Assembly: GCA_963920635.1 (NCBI GenBank)
Contig: OY987301.1
Location: 47,777,820-47,841,819 of the forward strand
DNA length: 64,000 nucleotides
Direction: 5' to 3'
Source: Pseudeuparius sepicola
Lineage: Eukaryota; Arthropoda; Insecta; Coleoptera; Anthribidae
This document shows, piece after piece, positions 36,201 to 41,268 of the stretch (positions are counted from its first letter, which is position 1; each line of letters starts with the position of its first letter). The notes beneath the pieces were generated by a model. It was not told the origin of the DNA. It saw only the letters and a list, made by a program, of their open reading frames with translations, and made no database searches. The position numbers were made by a program, and so were the translations under genes.

Positions 36201-36996
36201 CGGGCCCGTATAAACATTACACATAAAAATCAAAAAAATCTGTTGGAAAATATTTAAATTTCAAATAGCAGTTCTTTTTTAAGAAAGTTAATATTTATTT
36301 ATGTGCAAGCCGACAGATTTTCTCTCGTGAGTCTATGTAATATATTATGGAGCAGTCCACTTGGACTAGTACGATTCAGATTCAGTCTACCCGGATTTTT
36401 CCCAGTGTCCAGATGGGCCAATCCGCCCCTGCCTATTTATATTTTTACACATTTTGTTGTCTGATATGACTCACCACTCACCATTTTCGGTATAGGTATC
36501 CTACAAAGTTAGGTAGGTACCTATATACTACTTACCTACCTTTACCTACCTGTTCTTGTTCAGAAGATACGTAAAACAGTTGCTCAGTTCAAGGCTTCCT
36601 TTTTATGTAAAAATTGTTGAGGCTCTATCTTTTCTATCTTCCCAACAACATTTACATGAATAGAAAGCCTAAAATTATAAGGGGGGTTTTATAGAAATAT
36701 AACGACCTATCTTTGAGCGCTGGACTTTTGCAGAACAGAAGAAAGATTTTATTGATTCAACAAAATAACACAAACACGCTATAAAAAGGTCAACGCAACG
36801 CCTTCATAATACACACCTGTTCTACATCGACGTCCTGCTTGTTTTTGGACTTGTTTTTGTTATCTCTGACCTGAAACAATCATCCTCATAAACTTTTAAA
36901 TTAATGCACAGCCTCCAATCAAACCGTCGTTAATCAGCGATAATAAAACTTAGGAAAAATTACCTTGATTAAGTCACCTAACCTATCTTTTGTCAT
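90..36996 (-). CDS. Syntaxin (Qa-SNARE, plasma-membrane Syx1A/Syx4 type), six coding exons
   Basis: Target-membrane SNARE that would pair with SNAP-25-type and VAMP-type partners to drive vesicle fusion. Exons: 36996-36964, 36870-36817, 28938-28782, 22951-22626, 22256-22119, 272-90. They sum to 891 nt, giving 296 residues; family members are usually about 290. All introns are GT-AG and the phases agree. Layout: MTKDRL start; three-helix Habc region about 45-185; SNARE helix about 191-251 with zero-layer Gln236 in LVDTQ; Lys-rich stretch; tail anchor about 276-295 ending at Lys296. The start MTKDRL resembles insect Syx1A, while RVEYQAQ and the following GREDL region look more like Syx4. I therefore leave the paralogue open. 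Introns of 7.9, 5.8 and 21.8 kb are filled with transposons. No frame break is seen, so the gene looks intact. Confidence 0.92.
273..549. other. Syntaxin intron 5, 3' end, AT-rich
   Basis: AT-rich intronic DNA upstream (in gene orientation) of exon 6. Apart from the acceptor at 273-274 I see nothing recognisable. Confidence 0.6.
550..965 (+). pseudogene. Decayed LINE reverse-transcriptase C-terminal fragment
   Basis: Broken frames encode pieces typical of the end of a non-LTR retrotransposon reverse transcriptase. KYLGIIFYPHL starts near 592. After a frameshift near 660, KLLYKLYQLP and then LLISVYKALAESILRYGIGV follow. The order KYLG, then (I/V)Y.ALAESIL.YG, then a WG-like position is diagnostic of the thumb region of jockey/RTE-type elements. 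Frameshifts and stops (for example near 659 and 810) make it inactive. Its 3' flank runs into DNA that recurs at about 17305-17420 and near 63910-64000. Confidence 0.7.
1163..2884. mobile_element. Long inverted-repeat (foldback/MITE-like) element
   Basis: The arms at about 1163-1880 and 2200-2884 are inverted copies with moderate divergence. Both ends read GAG(A/G)TATTATATATGGGAGA going inward, followed by TATAGGGTGTATAAAGG. Shared inner blocks include the segment with GCGTTAATCAGGACACC and the segment with CAAAACAGTTGAATGGTCAA. No transposase frame is present. Degenerate relatives of the arm occur at about 38930-39200, 39478-39600 and 45640-45900. The element sits inside a repeat whose unoccupied copy is at 17325-17420. 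Confidence 0.7.
2885..3073. other. Flank between the inverted-repeat element and THAP exon 1
   Basis: Contains GAATAAAGAACCCCAGGAAGG, which recurs inverted near 17330, and then apparently unique sequence that may hold the 5' UTR and promoter of the THAP gene. Confidence 0.4.
3074..3145 (+). CDS. Candidate THAP-domain gene, first exon (N-terminal half of the zinc finger)
   Basis: Twenty-four codons from ATG, MISCAACGYSVTTRAKCLWD and then NIPS, ending at a GTAAGT donor. The Cys-x2-Cys near the N-terminus (Cys4, Cys7) is where a THAP domain has its first zinc pair. THAP proteins are DNA-binding factors, often related to P-element transposase. The exon lies antisense in the last syntaxin intron. 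A pogo transposon starts 7 bp downstream of the exon. The conserved middle of the domain (FHRFP region) was not found with confidence. The gene may be split by the transposon load, or broken. A weak candidate for the middle (GVSLCRYF) lies near 5940-5965, behind an acceptor near 5915. Confidence 0.45.
3153..3177 (+). repeat. Left terminal inverted repeat of the pogo-type element
   Basis: Starts CCGTCAAATGGGG and ends in the GGGGTGACTTCGGACA core at 3162-3177. It is identical in inverted form to 5821-5845. Confidence 0.9.
3562..5396 (+). pseudogene. Pogo-family transposase (CENP-B-type HTH plus DD35D), three frameshifts
   Basis: Cuts and pastes the element. The intact central frame, 3750-5018, gives 422 codons. 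It has a CENP-B-type helix-turn-helix (PGYDWIKSFLSRH, residues 52-64). It also has a DDE_1 catalytic core with Asp110 (NYDET), Asp218 (IGDN) and Asp254 (QPLD), all present and spaced DD35D. Upstream, the ATG at 3562 and the psq-type HTH peptide (REAAEFYGVPRSTISDK) are joined to it only through a shift near 3650-3660. Downstream, the frame shifts near 5014, so the tail continues in 5015-5254. It shifts again in the A-run near 5243, so the end is at 5396. The acidic, Ser/Thr-rich linker near 4860-5000 is typical. The product is probably not made, although the catalytic residues survive. Confidence 0.88.
5638..5670. repeat. Palindromic pair of pogo subterminal motifs
   Basis: One copy of the 16-bp core in minus orientation (5638-5653) and one in plus (5655-5670) face each other around a one-base spacer. 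This is a likely double transposase binding site inside the right end. Confidence 0.6.
5821..5845 (-). repeat. Right terminal inverted repeat of the pogo-type element
   Basis: The reverse complement equals the left end. The flanking TA is at 5846-5847. Confidence 0.9.
5848..6054. other. Spacer between pogo element and foldback element
   Basis: About 200 bp of apparently single-copy intronic DNA. It has a possible acceptor TTTAG near 5910-5915 followed by an open phase-0 stretch, a weak candidate for a middle THAP exon. Confidence 0.35.
6055..6063. repeat. 9-bp target-site duplication, left (TATAAATTT)
   Basis: Identical to 16045-16053 on the other side of the foldback element. Confidence 0.9.
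6221..9130 (+). repeat. Left array of about 17.5 tandem 166-bp monomers
   Basis: Head-to-tail units run with a period of 166-167 bp. Landmarks in order are CCAATACAATGAGAATTTTC, CAGTTCCGTTTCACGACAAC, GGGGGTGACTTTGGGTG, TTTGTCTGCCCGTTTTA, and AAACCGAGCGG. Frames of 66 codons recur in each unit, but 166 is not a multiple of three and the frames do not join up. I therefore do not regard them as genes. All left-arm units carry the AAACCGAGCGG form. Confidence 0.95.
9120..9140. other. Centre of the foldback palindrome
   Basis: A left unit is cut after GGGGGTGAC and a right unit begins at CTCTAAAACGGG. The two share GAC (9128-9130), and there is no spacer or loop sequence between the arms. Confidence 0.85.
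9128..15887 (-). repeat. Right array of about 41 tandem 166-bp monomers (inverted)
   Basis: Same monomer as the left array, in reverse orientation and more than twice as many copies. It includes variants not seen on the left: CCGCTGGGTTTG instead of CCGCTCGGTTTG, TATATGCAG instead of TAGCTGCAG, and CCCAATG(T/C)CACC. A block of about 700 bp at 12234-12931 recurs at 13894-14591, an offset of 1,660 bp or ten units. One unit near 15478 lacks 12 bp. The monomer length is close to the DNA length of a chromatosome. Confidence 0.95.
16045..16053. repeat. 9-bp target-site duplication, right (TATAAATTT)
   Basis: Identical to 6055-6063. It fixes the outer boundary of the foldback element. Confidence 0.9.
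16054..16322. other. Intronic spacer before THAP exon 2
   Basis: AT-rich single-copy DNA with an acceptor (poly-T then AG) at its end. Nothing else is recognised. Confidence 0.5.
16323..16410 (+). CDS. Candidate THAP-domain gene, second exon (C-terminal half of the zinc finger)
   Basis: After an acceptor TTTTTTTAG the frame reads PGWTPKEYSFLCSRHFAEEC then FL, ending before GTAAAA. Trp-Thr-Pro, Leu-Cys-x2-His-Phe and the following acidic pair and Phe match the THAP signature W.P...S.LCS.HF....F. The Cys and His would be the second zinc pair. The foldback element lies between this exon and exon 1. No later exon of the same gene could be recognised downstream in the window. Confidence 0.55.
16411..17304. 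other. AT-rich intronic DNA with a repeat end
   Basis: No gene seen. Near 16680-16860 a segment ends in GAGACACTCTGTATAT, the style of ending of the small inverted-repeat elements seen elsewhere in the window, but no partner arm was found. Confidence 0.4.
17305..17425 (-). repeat. Fragment of the repeat that hosts the 1163-2884 insertion (empty-site paralogue)
   Basis: Read on the minus strand, it contains GGTGATCATTTTTAGA, then CCTCTGTTGGTGGAAAA, GGAGATATTA and GAATAAAGAACCCCAGGAAGG without interruption. The same blocks at 1105-1170 and 2885-2915 are separated by the inverted-repeat element. Confidence 0.65.
17426..18854. other. AT-rich syntaxin intron sequence
   Basis: No gene recognised. 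A short inverted pair TCAGTAAAGTG / CACTTTACTGA lies near 18007-18087, around a small GC-richer core with CGCTCGCTCG. Confidence 0.4.
18855..19491. mobile_element. MITE-like inverted-repeat element, TACAGG...
   Basis: Ends TATACAGGTTGTTTCATA and its partner TATGAAACACCTTGTATA are inverted. Arms of about 120 bp share the CTGATCCTAAAGGGC and GGTCGGCAACC regions in inverted form. The likely target duplication is TA. No coding sequence. Confidence 0.7.
19492..19951. other. AT-rich intronic DNA
   Basis: A 69-codon frame at 19543-19752 is hydrophobic and AT-driven and resembles nothing I know. I treat it as chance. Confidence 0.4.
20484..21360. mobile_element. Nested inverted-repeat element, ends GTCAAATCTCAAT
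   Basis: Arms 20484-20870 and 21030-21360 are inverted copies (GGTCAAATCTCAAT outer end; AGCGCTG, GGTTCACTATTTTAGTG and AACAGGTGTTTTGG within). A divergent relative of its right arm occurs at 35385-35560 inside a hAT-like element. Confidence 0.65.
21364..21731. mobile_element. Short inverted-repeat element TTAAGAGGGG...CCCTCTTAA
   Basis: Inverted ends (TTAAGAGGGG with inner ATTTGTGGATTTT) abut the previous element. The arms are about 150 bp with diverged loops. Confidence 0.65.
22119..22256 (-). CDS. Syntaxin coding exon 5 (SNARE motif, N-terminal half)
   Basis: 46 codons beginning ILAETAEAKRTLQDIEERHQ and ending LVDTQ, with acceptor TTTAAG and donor GTAAAAAC. It contains the heptad hydrophobic layers of the Qa-SNARE helix (ERHQQLLKIE, VRDLFLQMGILV). 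Its last codon is the zero-layer glutamine. The intron after it is 21,846 bp. Confidence 0.93.
22266..22571. other. Syntaxin intron 4
   Basis: The 369-bp intron (22257-22625) between exons 4 and 5. No repeat or regulatory feature recognised. Confidence 0.6.
22626..22951 (-). CDS. Syntaxin coding exon 4 (Habc helices Hb-Hc)
   Basis: 326 nt (2 + 324), the largest exon. It contains RIKTIQYNTLKTRFQKAF, the counterpart of the conserved RxRKTQHxxLxxxF region of syntaxins. It then has the EEELVGLLD acidic helix and VFTDN just before the SNARE motif. The donor is a strong GTAAGTGAG. The frame stays open past the donor into the intron, so a simple ORF call would overrun it. Confidence 0.93.
23117..24943. 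mobile_element. Inverted-repeat element TACACTGTGTCC... with a secondary insertion
   Basis: Outer arms at about 23117-23545 and 24453-24943 are inverted copies, with ends TACACTGTGTCC and GACACAGTGTA and the block ATGAACAGCATGGGGATAT inside. The arms are interrupted between 23545 and 24453 by other DNA. Confidence 0.75.
23544..24460. mobile_element. Secondary insertion with its own inverted repeat and a (TTA)n tail
   Basis: An inner inverted pair, AATAAGAAGTCTAATAAATA at 23549 and its partner near 24060-24095, lies next to about 360 bp. That stretch ends AATAAAAG, then CCATT, then a (TTA)n run at 24434-24457. The polyadenylation-like signal plus trinucleotide tail is suggestive of the 3' end of an RTE-like LINE or SINE, but no coding part is seen. 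Confidence 0.4.
25072..26330. mobile_element. Cluster of related ACAGGG-ended inverted-repeat elements
   Basis: The segment ACCAGCGCGTTCTGC appears at about 25101 and 25818 (plus) and its complement near 26275 (minus). The piece 25781-26320 forms an inverted-repeat unit, starting TATACAGGGTTTCCCAAAAT and ending ATTTCGGGACACCGTG. The piece 25072-25760 looks like a rearranged copy ending CGCCCTGTATAT. No coding sequence. Confidence 0.6.
26331..26819. other. AT-rich intronic DNA
   Basis: Nothing recognised. Confidence 0.4.
26820..27315 (+). mobile_element. GC-rich island, possible LTR and leader remnant
   Basis: Clearly richer in G+C than all neighbours. It has an AATAAA at 27161-27166 followed by a T-rich tail. 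About 70 bp later, after GTGTGCGACA, comes AGCGCCCGCTGGGACC. That sequence is reminiscent of the leader just after the LTR of Ty3/gypsy elements. It also contains a direct repeat of CACCCCCGCCAAG (about 27107 and 27128). No target duplication or second LTR was found, so the class is uncertain. Confidence 0.35.
27316..28430. other. AT-rich syntaxin intron 3 sequence
   Basis: No gene or clear repeat boundary. GTGGCGGA and CGCCACTGG near 27840 and 28080 may be worn ends of an element. Confidence 0.35.
28441..28494. repeat. Short perfect hairpin
   Basis: CATTGAGTAAAA at 28441 pairs with TTTTACTCAATG ending at 28494. The loop between is AT-rich and partly self-complementary. Confidence 0.7.
28782..28938 (-). 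CDS. Syntaxin coding exon 3 (Habc helix Ha)
   Basis: 157 nt, 52 codons plus one base. It begins GDVSTS after an acceptor TTTCCTAG and ends ACAG before GTACAT. The peptide carries an amphipathic helix (ERAQVVGQWIESIEENIEVI and onward) as in helix Ha of syntaxins. The leftover G joins AC of the next exon to give Asp. Confidence 0.88.
28983..29700. mobile_element. MITE-like inverted-repeat element TACAGGGTGAGTCAC...
   Basis: Ends TACAGGGTGAGTCACATC and GATGTGACTCACCCTGTA are exact inverses. Arms of about 130 bp (GGCAGAGCCGAAAGCACAAGG, AATAAACATTAGC) match closely. It sits beside syntaxin exon 3, with TA-rich flanks. Confidence 0.82.
29695..29854. repeat. (TA)n microsatellite with ACAT interruptions
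   Basis: About 160 bp of TA dinucleotides broken at intervals by ATACAT. It abuts the right end of the previous element. The Tyr/Ile-repeat frames over it are artefacts. Confidence 0.95.
29855..30346. repeat. Alternating inverted copies of a 65-bp module around TA runs
   Basis: The module AGAAAAGGTGATAATGGGCA and onward occurs plus at 29855 and 30239, and minus at about 30073-30135 and 30283-30345. The core 30098-30275 is a near-perfect palindrome, with 76-bp arms on either side of a (TA)n run. It includes the pair CTTACATCCTTATA / TATAAGGATGTAAG. Confidence 0.85.
30347..31449. other. AT-rich intron 2 sequence with one hairpin
   Basis: At 30958-31078 CAAGAGTATGTTC and TTTTATTTAC pair with GTAAATAAAATTC and GAACATACTTTTG, a 120-bp imperfect hairpin. 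No gene seen. Confidence 0.5.
31458..31943. mobile_element. Short hAT-like element CAGTGGCATATCCAG...
   Basis: Ends CAGTGGCATATCCAG and CTGAATACGCCACTG are imperfect inverses with poly-G just inside each end. The flanks AGTCAGAC (31450-31457) and GGTCAGAC (31944-31951) are an 8-bp duplication with one mismatch. At 486 bp it cannot encode transposase. It contains an ACAGGGTG-type sequence near 31588. Confidence 0.7.
32491..33153. mobile_element. MITE-like inverted-repeat element TACAGGGTGTCCCAGGATAA
   Basis: The ends at 32491 and 33153 are inverted (GTCCCAGGATAA / TTATCCTGGGAC). The arms carry CCTGCTTGACTGGAAACTAA and its complement. Open frames of up to 128 codons (32939-33325) run through an arm and are not credible genes. 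Confidence 0.78.
33154..33563. other. AT-rich intron 2 sequence
   Basis: Nothing recognised. Confidence 0.4.
33564..33775 (+). repeat. Two copies of a CCTTTCATTTGATAC-type repeat
   Basis: ACCCTTTCATAAGTAC near 33579 and ACCCTTTCATTTGATAC near 33716 each precede GTCAAGGA, GTTGT and AAATAGGTA blocks. The same family recurs at 53335-53560. It is tandem-like with a unit near 130 bp. Confidence 0.65.
33776..35160. other. AT-rich sequence with an orphan element end
   Basis: CAGGGGCGGACCG at 33777 looks like one end of a hAT-like element of the kind at 35169, but no partner end was found. A small perfect hairpin (AGGGACCCTTT / AAAGGGTCCTT) is at 34041-34066. No gene seen. Confidence 0.4.
35169..36431. 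mobile_element. hAT-like non-autonomous element CAGGGGCGGATTGG...
   Basis: Terminal inverted repeats CAGGGGCGGATTGG and CCAATCCGCCCCTG are flanked by perfect 8-bp duplications CCTATTTA (35161-35168, 36432-36439). The 1,263 bp hold no transposase frame. Within it are a relative of the 21030-21250 repeat (35385-35560) and an inverted pair at about 35565-36170 (AAATGGCC ... TTTGAC, with TTTTTTCGA). It has therefore captured or received other elements. Confidence 0.85.
36440..36816. other. Syntaxin intron 2, 5' part
   Basis: Contains a cluster of GGTAGGTACCT and TACCTACC simple motifs near 36510-36552. Otherwise nothing recognised. Confidence 0.4.
36817..36870 (-). CDS. Syntaxin coding exon 2
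   Basis: Eighteen codons of charged, low-complexity sequence (many Lys, Asn, Asp). It starts after an acceptor ending TTTCAG and stops at CAG before GTGTGT, phase 0. It matches the variable linker between the N-peptide and the Habc domain of syntaxins. The sequence itself is not conserved, so support comes from splice sites and reading frame. Confidence 0.78.
36964..36996 (-). CDS. Syntaxin coding exon 1 (start exon)
   Basis: Eleven codons, MTKDRLGDLIK, ending in AAG before a GT donor, phase 0. The start is chosen because MTKDRL is the conserved N-terminal peptide of syntaxin 1-type proteins, which binds Sec1/Munc18 in the family. The next intron is only 93 bp. Confidence 0.88.
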
Positions 36997-37019
36997 ATTA
37001 ACTGCGGATATCTGACCAT
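36993..37019 (-). other. Short upstream ORF whose stop overlaps the syntaxin start
   Basis: ATG at 37019 opens an eight-codon frame, MVRYPQLI. Its TGA shares bases with the syntaxin ATG in the tetranucleotide ATGA. This could lower translation or act through reinitiation if it lies in the mature leader. Confidence 0.35.
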
Positions 37020-37173
37020 TTTATGCGGCAAACTTCGAAATAGGTTGATATCTTATCTTTAGGGTGTGTGTTTTAGTTTATTGGAAGGTTATTACACATT
37101 GTTGATAAAATGAGGGGAACCCGCAAACGCATTTGTACGATGAACGCTGTAGCTAAGTCGGTTTCCGATTCCC

Positions 37174-37178
37174 ACTGA
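37174..37178 (-). promoter_or_regulatory. Candidate initiator (TCAGT) for syntaxin
   Basis: The minus strand reads CCTCAGTGGG, a match to the arthropod initiator TCAGT, 180 nt upstream of the syntaxin ATG. No clear TATA box is seen near -30. GATA-like motifs (AGATAAGATATC) lie in the supposed leader. A 5' UTR intron further upstream cannot be excluded. Confidence 0.3.
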
Positions 37179-37180
37179 GG

Positions 37181-37929
37181 CTTGAGAATTGAAAATGTAA
37201 TTTAGTTGGCTTTTCGATGCTTATAATACAGTAATTTAAACGCGATTGACTGGTTGTATAATGTGGCAAATGAGAATTAAAAAAGGTACCTAGGTACTTA
37301 TCCACAATTTACTGAAATTCAAATGTTTTATTATTATCACATGCGAAACTTGAGGACCAGGTAAAGACATTTAGATAAAACTTGGGACCACCCACTATAG
37401 AATTTTGTGCAAAAGTCTTAAGTAAACAGTCAAAATTCGATTATGATTAGCACCTAGATACTCTTATGTTGAATGAGGATGAGTAAAATTAAATATATGA
37501 CTACCTTTATCTCGACCGGTTTACTGTGACCCCTAGATCACGCCAAAAAATTTACCGAAATTTAAACTGAAATCAAACATATCTCCACGTATTGTGTAAA
37601 CTACTATCAGCCAAGAGGTTTTTTCCCCAGTTCTTTCCATTATTAACACAGTTGTTATGAGGAAAGTGCACAAAACAGGTTACTTTCGGACCCCTTCCGA
37701 CTGGCATATAGGCATAATCGTATCGTTACAACTGCAAGGACCGAAGGACCTATTTCCTTCTCCCATCTGGTTTATTTATGGATACTCCCAAAAGCGGAAA
37801 ATTTAAATTATTTTTTATCCTGTAAGAATTGCTAAAAAAAATTCGCAGGCGGAACAAATTTCTATTAGTAAATTTTTCTGATTGCAACGATATATAACAT
37901 GTTTTCAAAAAACTTTTTTGAACTCATAG
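37181..37929. other. Upstream region of syntaxin
   Basis: AT-rich DNA. It may hold distal promoter elements, but I recognise none with confidence. Confidence 0.35.
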
Positions 37930-40260
37930 TACTCGAACTTTATTTTGAGTTATATTTTTTTAAAATAGTCCTATTCCATGGCATACTATTATTAAAATAA
38001 GACACTAAAATCACAAAACCGTATAATTAGCCTTTTTTTTGAGAATGAAATGTATAGTGCCGTCGAATTGACCATAATTCAAAACCCTTTTTACAAAATT
38101 TCAATGTTCTAAGTTATACAGGTTCTCCAAATGGGACCAAATTTCGAAAAAAATTGGGCTTCCCTCTATAAACCGCACAATGCATATTTTGGTGAACTTT
38201 TTTTGAGAATCGATTAAGCTTTGCCTTAGGTATTATTTTACATAGTATAGGCAGCCTAGCTCATGCAGGGTGTTTCGTAAAAAAATGACGAAAATCATTT
38301 ATTTACAAAAATATATTTAACTAAAAAATTTGGGATTTCACTAAATTCTATTAGTCTCACTTACATTTCCTTATTACAATTGATTGTAGGTATCTTTCTA
38401 CATCCTTAATTAATTGTGCTTTATTCGACAAGTTGAAACATATCAATCAACTCAGGTGTGCCAGGAATGCCATAAAAACAAAAATGGTATCGTATCGTAT
38501 ATAAATATTCCACAGTTACCCAGGCGCCTAGCGTATAATGTAAAAAGTACCTATGTTTTTAAATTAAATGATTTTTTTACAAACACACTGTATGAGCTTA
38601 GGGTTGCCACCTTTTCAACATGGTTAACCCGGAGGTTTCAATTTAGATGGGTAAATGCTGGGTAAGAACGGTCTTGGTCTTAGAAAAGGTGGGGGAAGGG
38701 AGAAGCCGAGGGAAAGTGGAAGGGGAGGAGACAGGGGAATTGTACAATAAAAGTTGTTTAAAAAAATTATAAAAATATATACAGGTTGGCCCATTTGAAA
38801 TGGAAGCACTCCCGTAAATTTTTTATTTTTCATTCGATTTTAGCCGTTTTTTTTCTGAAGATAGGTTACAAAAAACTCTTACTTAAAAATCATTTAGCAT
38901 TTTTTTATTTAAAAACTGACAACACAGCGTTAATCAGGGCACCCCAAAACCCCCAACATACCAAATTTGAACAAAAAATATACAGGGAGTTCCATTCTAC
39001 AGGGCTCCAAAAATGAGCAAAATGGGAATTTTAAAGGCATCTGGCGAGTCAAGTGTGTCGTGGAATCCCCTCAAAACAGTTGAATGATCAGCAGGACTAC
39101 TCAAAGTGTTGGTATGCAAACATTCAATAGGAAAATGTACAGGGTATTTTTCTTTGGGCCATCTCAAAATGCTGAATTTAATGAAACTTTATACGAGTCA
39201 AAAATGCTCTGTAATTATTGAAAAAATATTAATAAACAAGTAAATTATTTCTTTACAAAATGCCAATCAACAAATAAAAACAATTTAAATTATTGGACCT
39301 ATATCACTAAAGTCTAAGATCATACATTTTCTGTGCGTTTCCTGTTGTTGGACTTCCTTAACTCATATGGACTGGCAGCGTTGACTGAAGGTTTAAACTT
39401 CACTCAACGCTGGCAGGCTTCTGTATTTTTAGACTTAGTTCGTTTATAGTGTCTGGGGCGGTTTTGATATACTCAATTTTTGACCCGTATAAATTTGAAG
39501 AAAATGCAGTATTTTGAGATGGCCCAGAGAATGACACCCTGTATATTTTTGTATGAGATCTTTGCACACCAACAGGGTGAGTGGTCCTGTTGACAATTCA
39601 ACTATTTTTCGACTTTTTACTGGTGCATAATGGCTTGTGTTCCGGGTTCCGTACTGCGTTTCAGCAAATTTCACGCAGTTTGACGAGTATTGTCGAAACT
39701 GCGCGAACGATTCATAGACGCCGCAATTAGACAAGGCCAAGAAAAGTATATTTATTTATATTTCAATAATATCTAATTAATTACGATATTGATTAAATTG
39801 GTTAAAGTCTCGGCAATTTCGTAAACTCCAGGAAAAGCATTAATTTTTTACCCCGGAGAAATAGGCTTCAAACCCGGAGCCCGGAGAGTAGGCATAAAAA
39901 CCCGGAGAGGTGGCAACCCTATATGAGCTACATATGGTATACTATGTAAAATAATACCTTAGTAAAAGCTTAATCGATTCTAGAAAAAATATCACCAAAA
40001 TATGCTTATACAGGGCCAAAATATGTTTATAGAGGGTACTCCGGAAAATCCAATTTTATAAAACTTTGGCCTCATTTGGTGAACGAATTATTTGCACTAA
40101 GGGTTTTGAACTATGGCCAATTCGATGGCACTATTGATTTCAATCTTTAAAAAATGCCTAATATGGTTTTGTGATTTTTGGGGTGTCTTCTTTTAATAAC
40201 ATATGGAATAGGACTATTTCAAAATTTTGAGCATCGGCGAATATCTCGAAAAATAGGTAC
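37930..40260. mobile_element. Inverted-repeat element split by a nested hAT-like insertion
   Basis: Arms at about 37930-38290 and 39922-40260 are inverted. Shared landmarks are AATAGTCCTATTCCATGG, GTGCCGTCGAATTG, AAGCTTAATCGATT and ATTATTTTACATAGTATA. The two arms are kept apart by the element at 38599-39921. Confidence 0.7.
38599..39921. mobile_element. hAT-like element TAGGGTTGCCACC... with 8-bp duplication
   Basis: Inverted ends TAGGGTTGCCACC and GGTGGCAACCCTA are flanked by TATGAGCT on both sides (38591-38598, 39922-39929). Inside, near 38779-39620, are degenerate inverted copies of the repeat also seen at 1163-2884. There is also a small GCGCAGTTT / AAACTGCG palindrome near 39675-39705. 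No transposase frame. Confidence 0.85.
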
Positions 40261-40864
40261 GGAATTGCCCGGCTCAAAGTAAAACACACTGTTAGACTGT
40301 GCTTCCTTTTCGCTTAAGGTGATTGCTCCCAGTTTTTAACGTGAATAAGTCAAAAGTGCAAAAAAATTTCGCTCTAGGCTTGGTTTACCATTTTAAGACA
40401 CGGCGTAGAGTCGTTTCTAAAAATACACGAGTAGCGAAATTATTTCCAAATGTTTACCTTACATAAATATGATGTATAGCTGATATATTTTAGATAATGT
40501 TTCACCAACGTAACGTCAAAGATATTGTTGGGACACATCCTGACAACAATCCTGGATGGATAGGTTTCAAATGATAGAAGGAGAAAACGTTAATATAACG
40601 TTAATCTACAATGTTATTCCCAATGAAAATCGAGAACCAACAGTGTAGGTCAATGCCGGTAGAGGTATTTGCCGTCTGAGTAGTTGTTTACGTTGTTTCT
40701 GTCTTTTGAAATACATTTTATAAAAATTGTTTAATGCTGCGATTAACTGAGACTGAGACAATCGCTGGGTCCAAAGTAAGACATATATCTAGATAATCCC
40801 AATTAGCAACAAACACGCTAGATAAACTAAGTTGGGAATCAGGAACCTTTGGCACTTGGAAAAT
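40261..40864. other. No recognisable content
   Basis: AT-rich DNA. The 72-codon frame at 40718-40936 (minus) overlaps the palindrome that follows and is not credible. Confidence 0.4.
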
Positions 40865-41082
40865 ACTTCTTTTGCGTAACTCCACATAGGTACCTAAACT
40901 TTGTTTTTTGCACTCGACGCGCGTTTCGCTAACCATGTTAGCATCATCAGATGATTAAGTCTAGACTTAAGGAGATAATAAGTCTAGACTTAATCATCTC
41001 CCGATGATGCTAACATGGTTAGCGAAAGCGCGACGAGTGCAAAAAAACAAAGTTTTGGAGTGTGGAGTTAAGCAAAAGAAGT
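40865..41082. repeat. Palindrome with about 105-bp arms
   Basis: Left arm 40865-40970 and right arm 40979-41082 pair closely. Landmarks are CTAACCATGTTAGCATCATC, AAGTCTAGACTTA and GCACTCG. The loop is about eight bases. It could extrude as a cruciform. Confidence 0.85.
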
Positions 41083-41268
41083 AGGTACGCTAGAGAAAGA
41101 AACTAAACATATTTTTATTCTATAAAAGCATTTTTCTAGTAGGTACCTACTCAAAAAATAAGCACCTACCAAATAAGTAGTTCTAAAGACGTATATAAAA
41201 ATTAGGCACCTATCTACTACGTGAGACACTGCCACAGTTATATACATATTATATGAGTGTGTCCAGGG

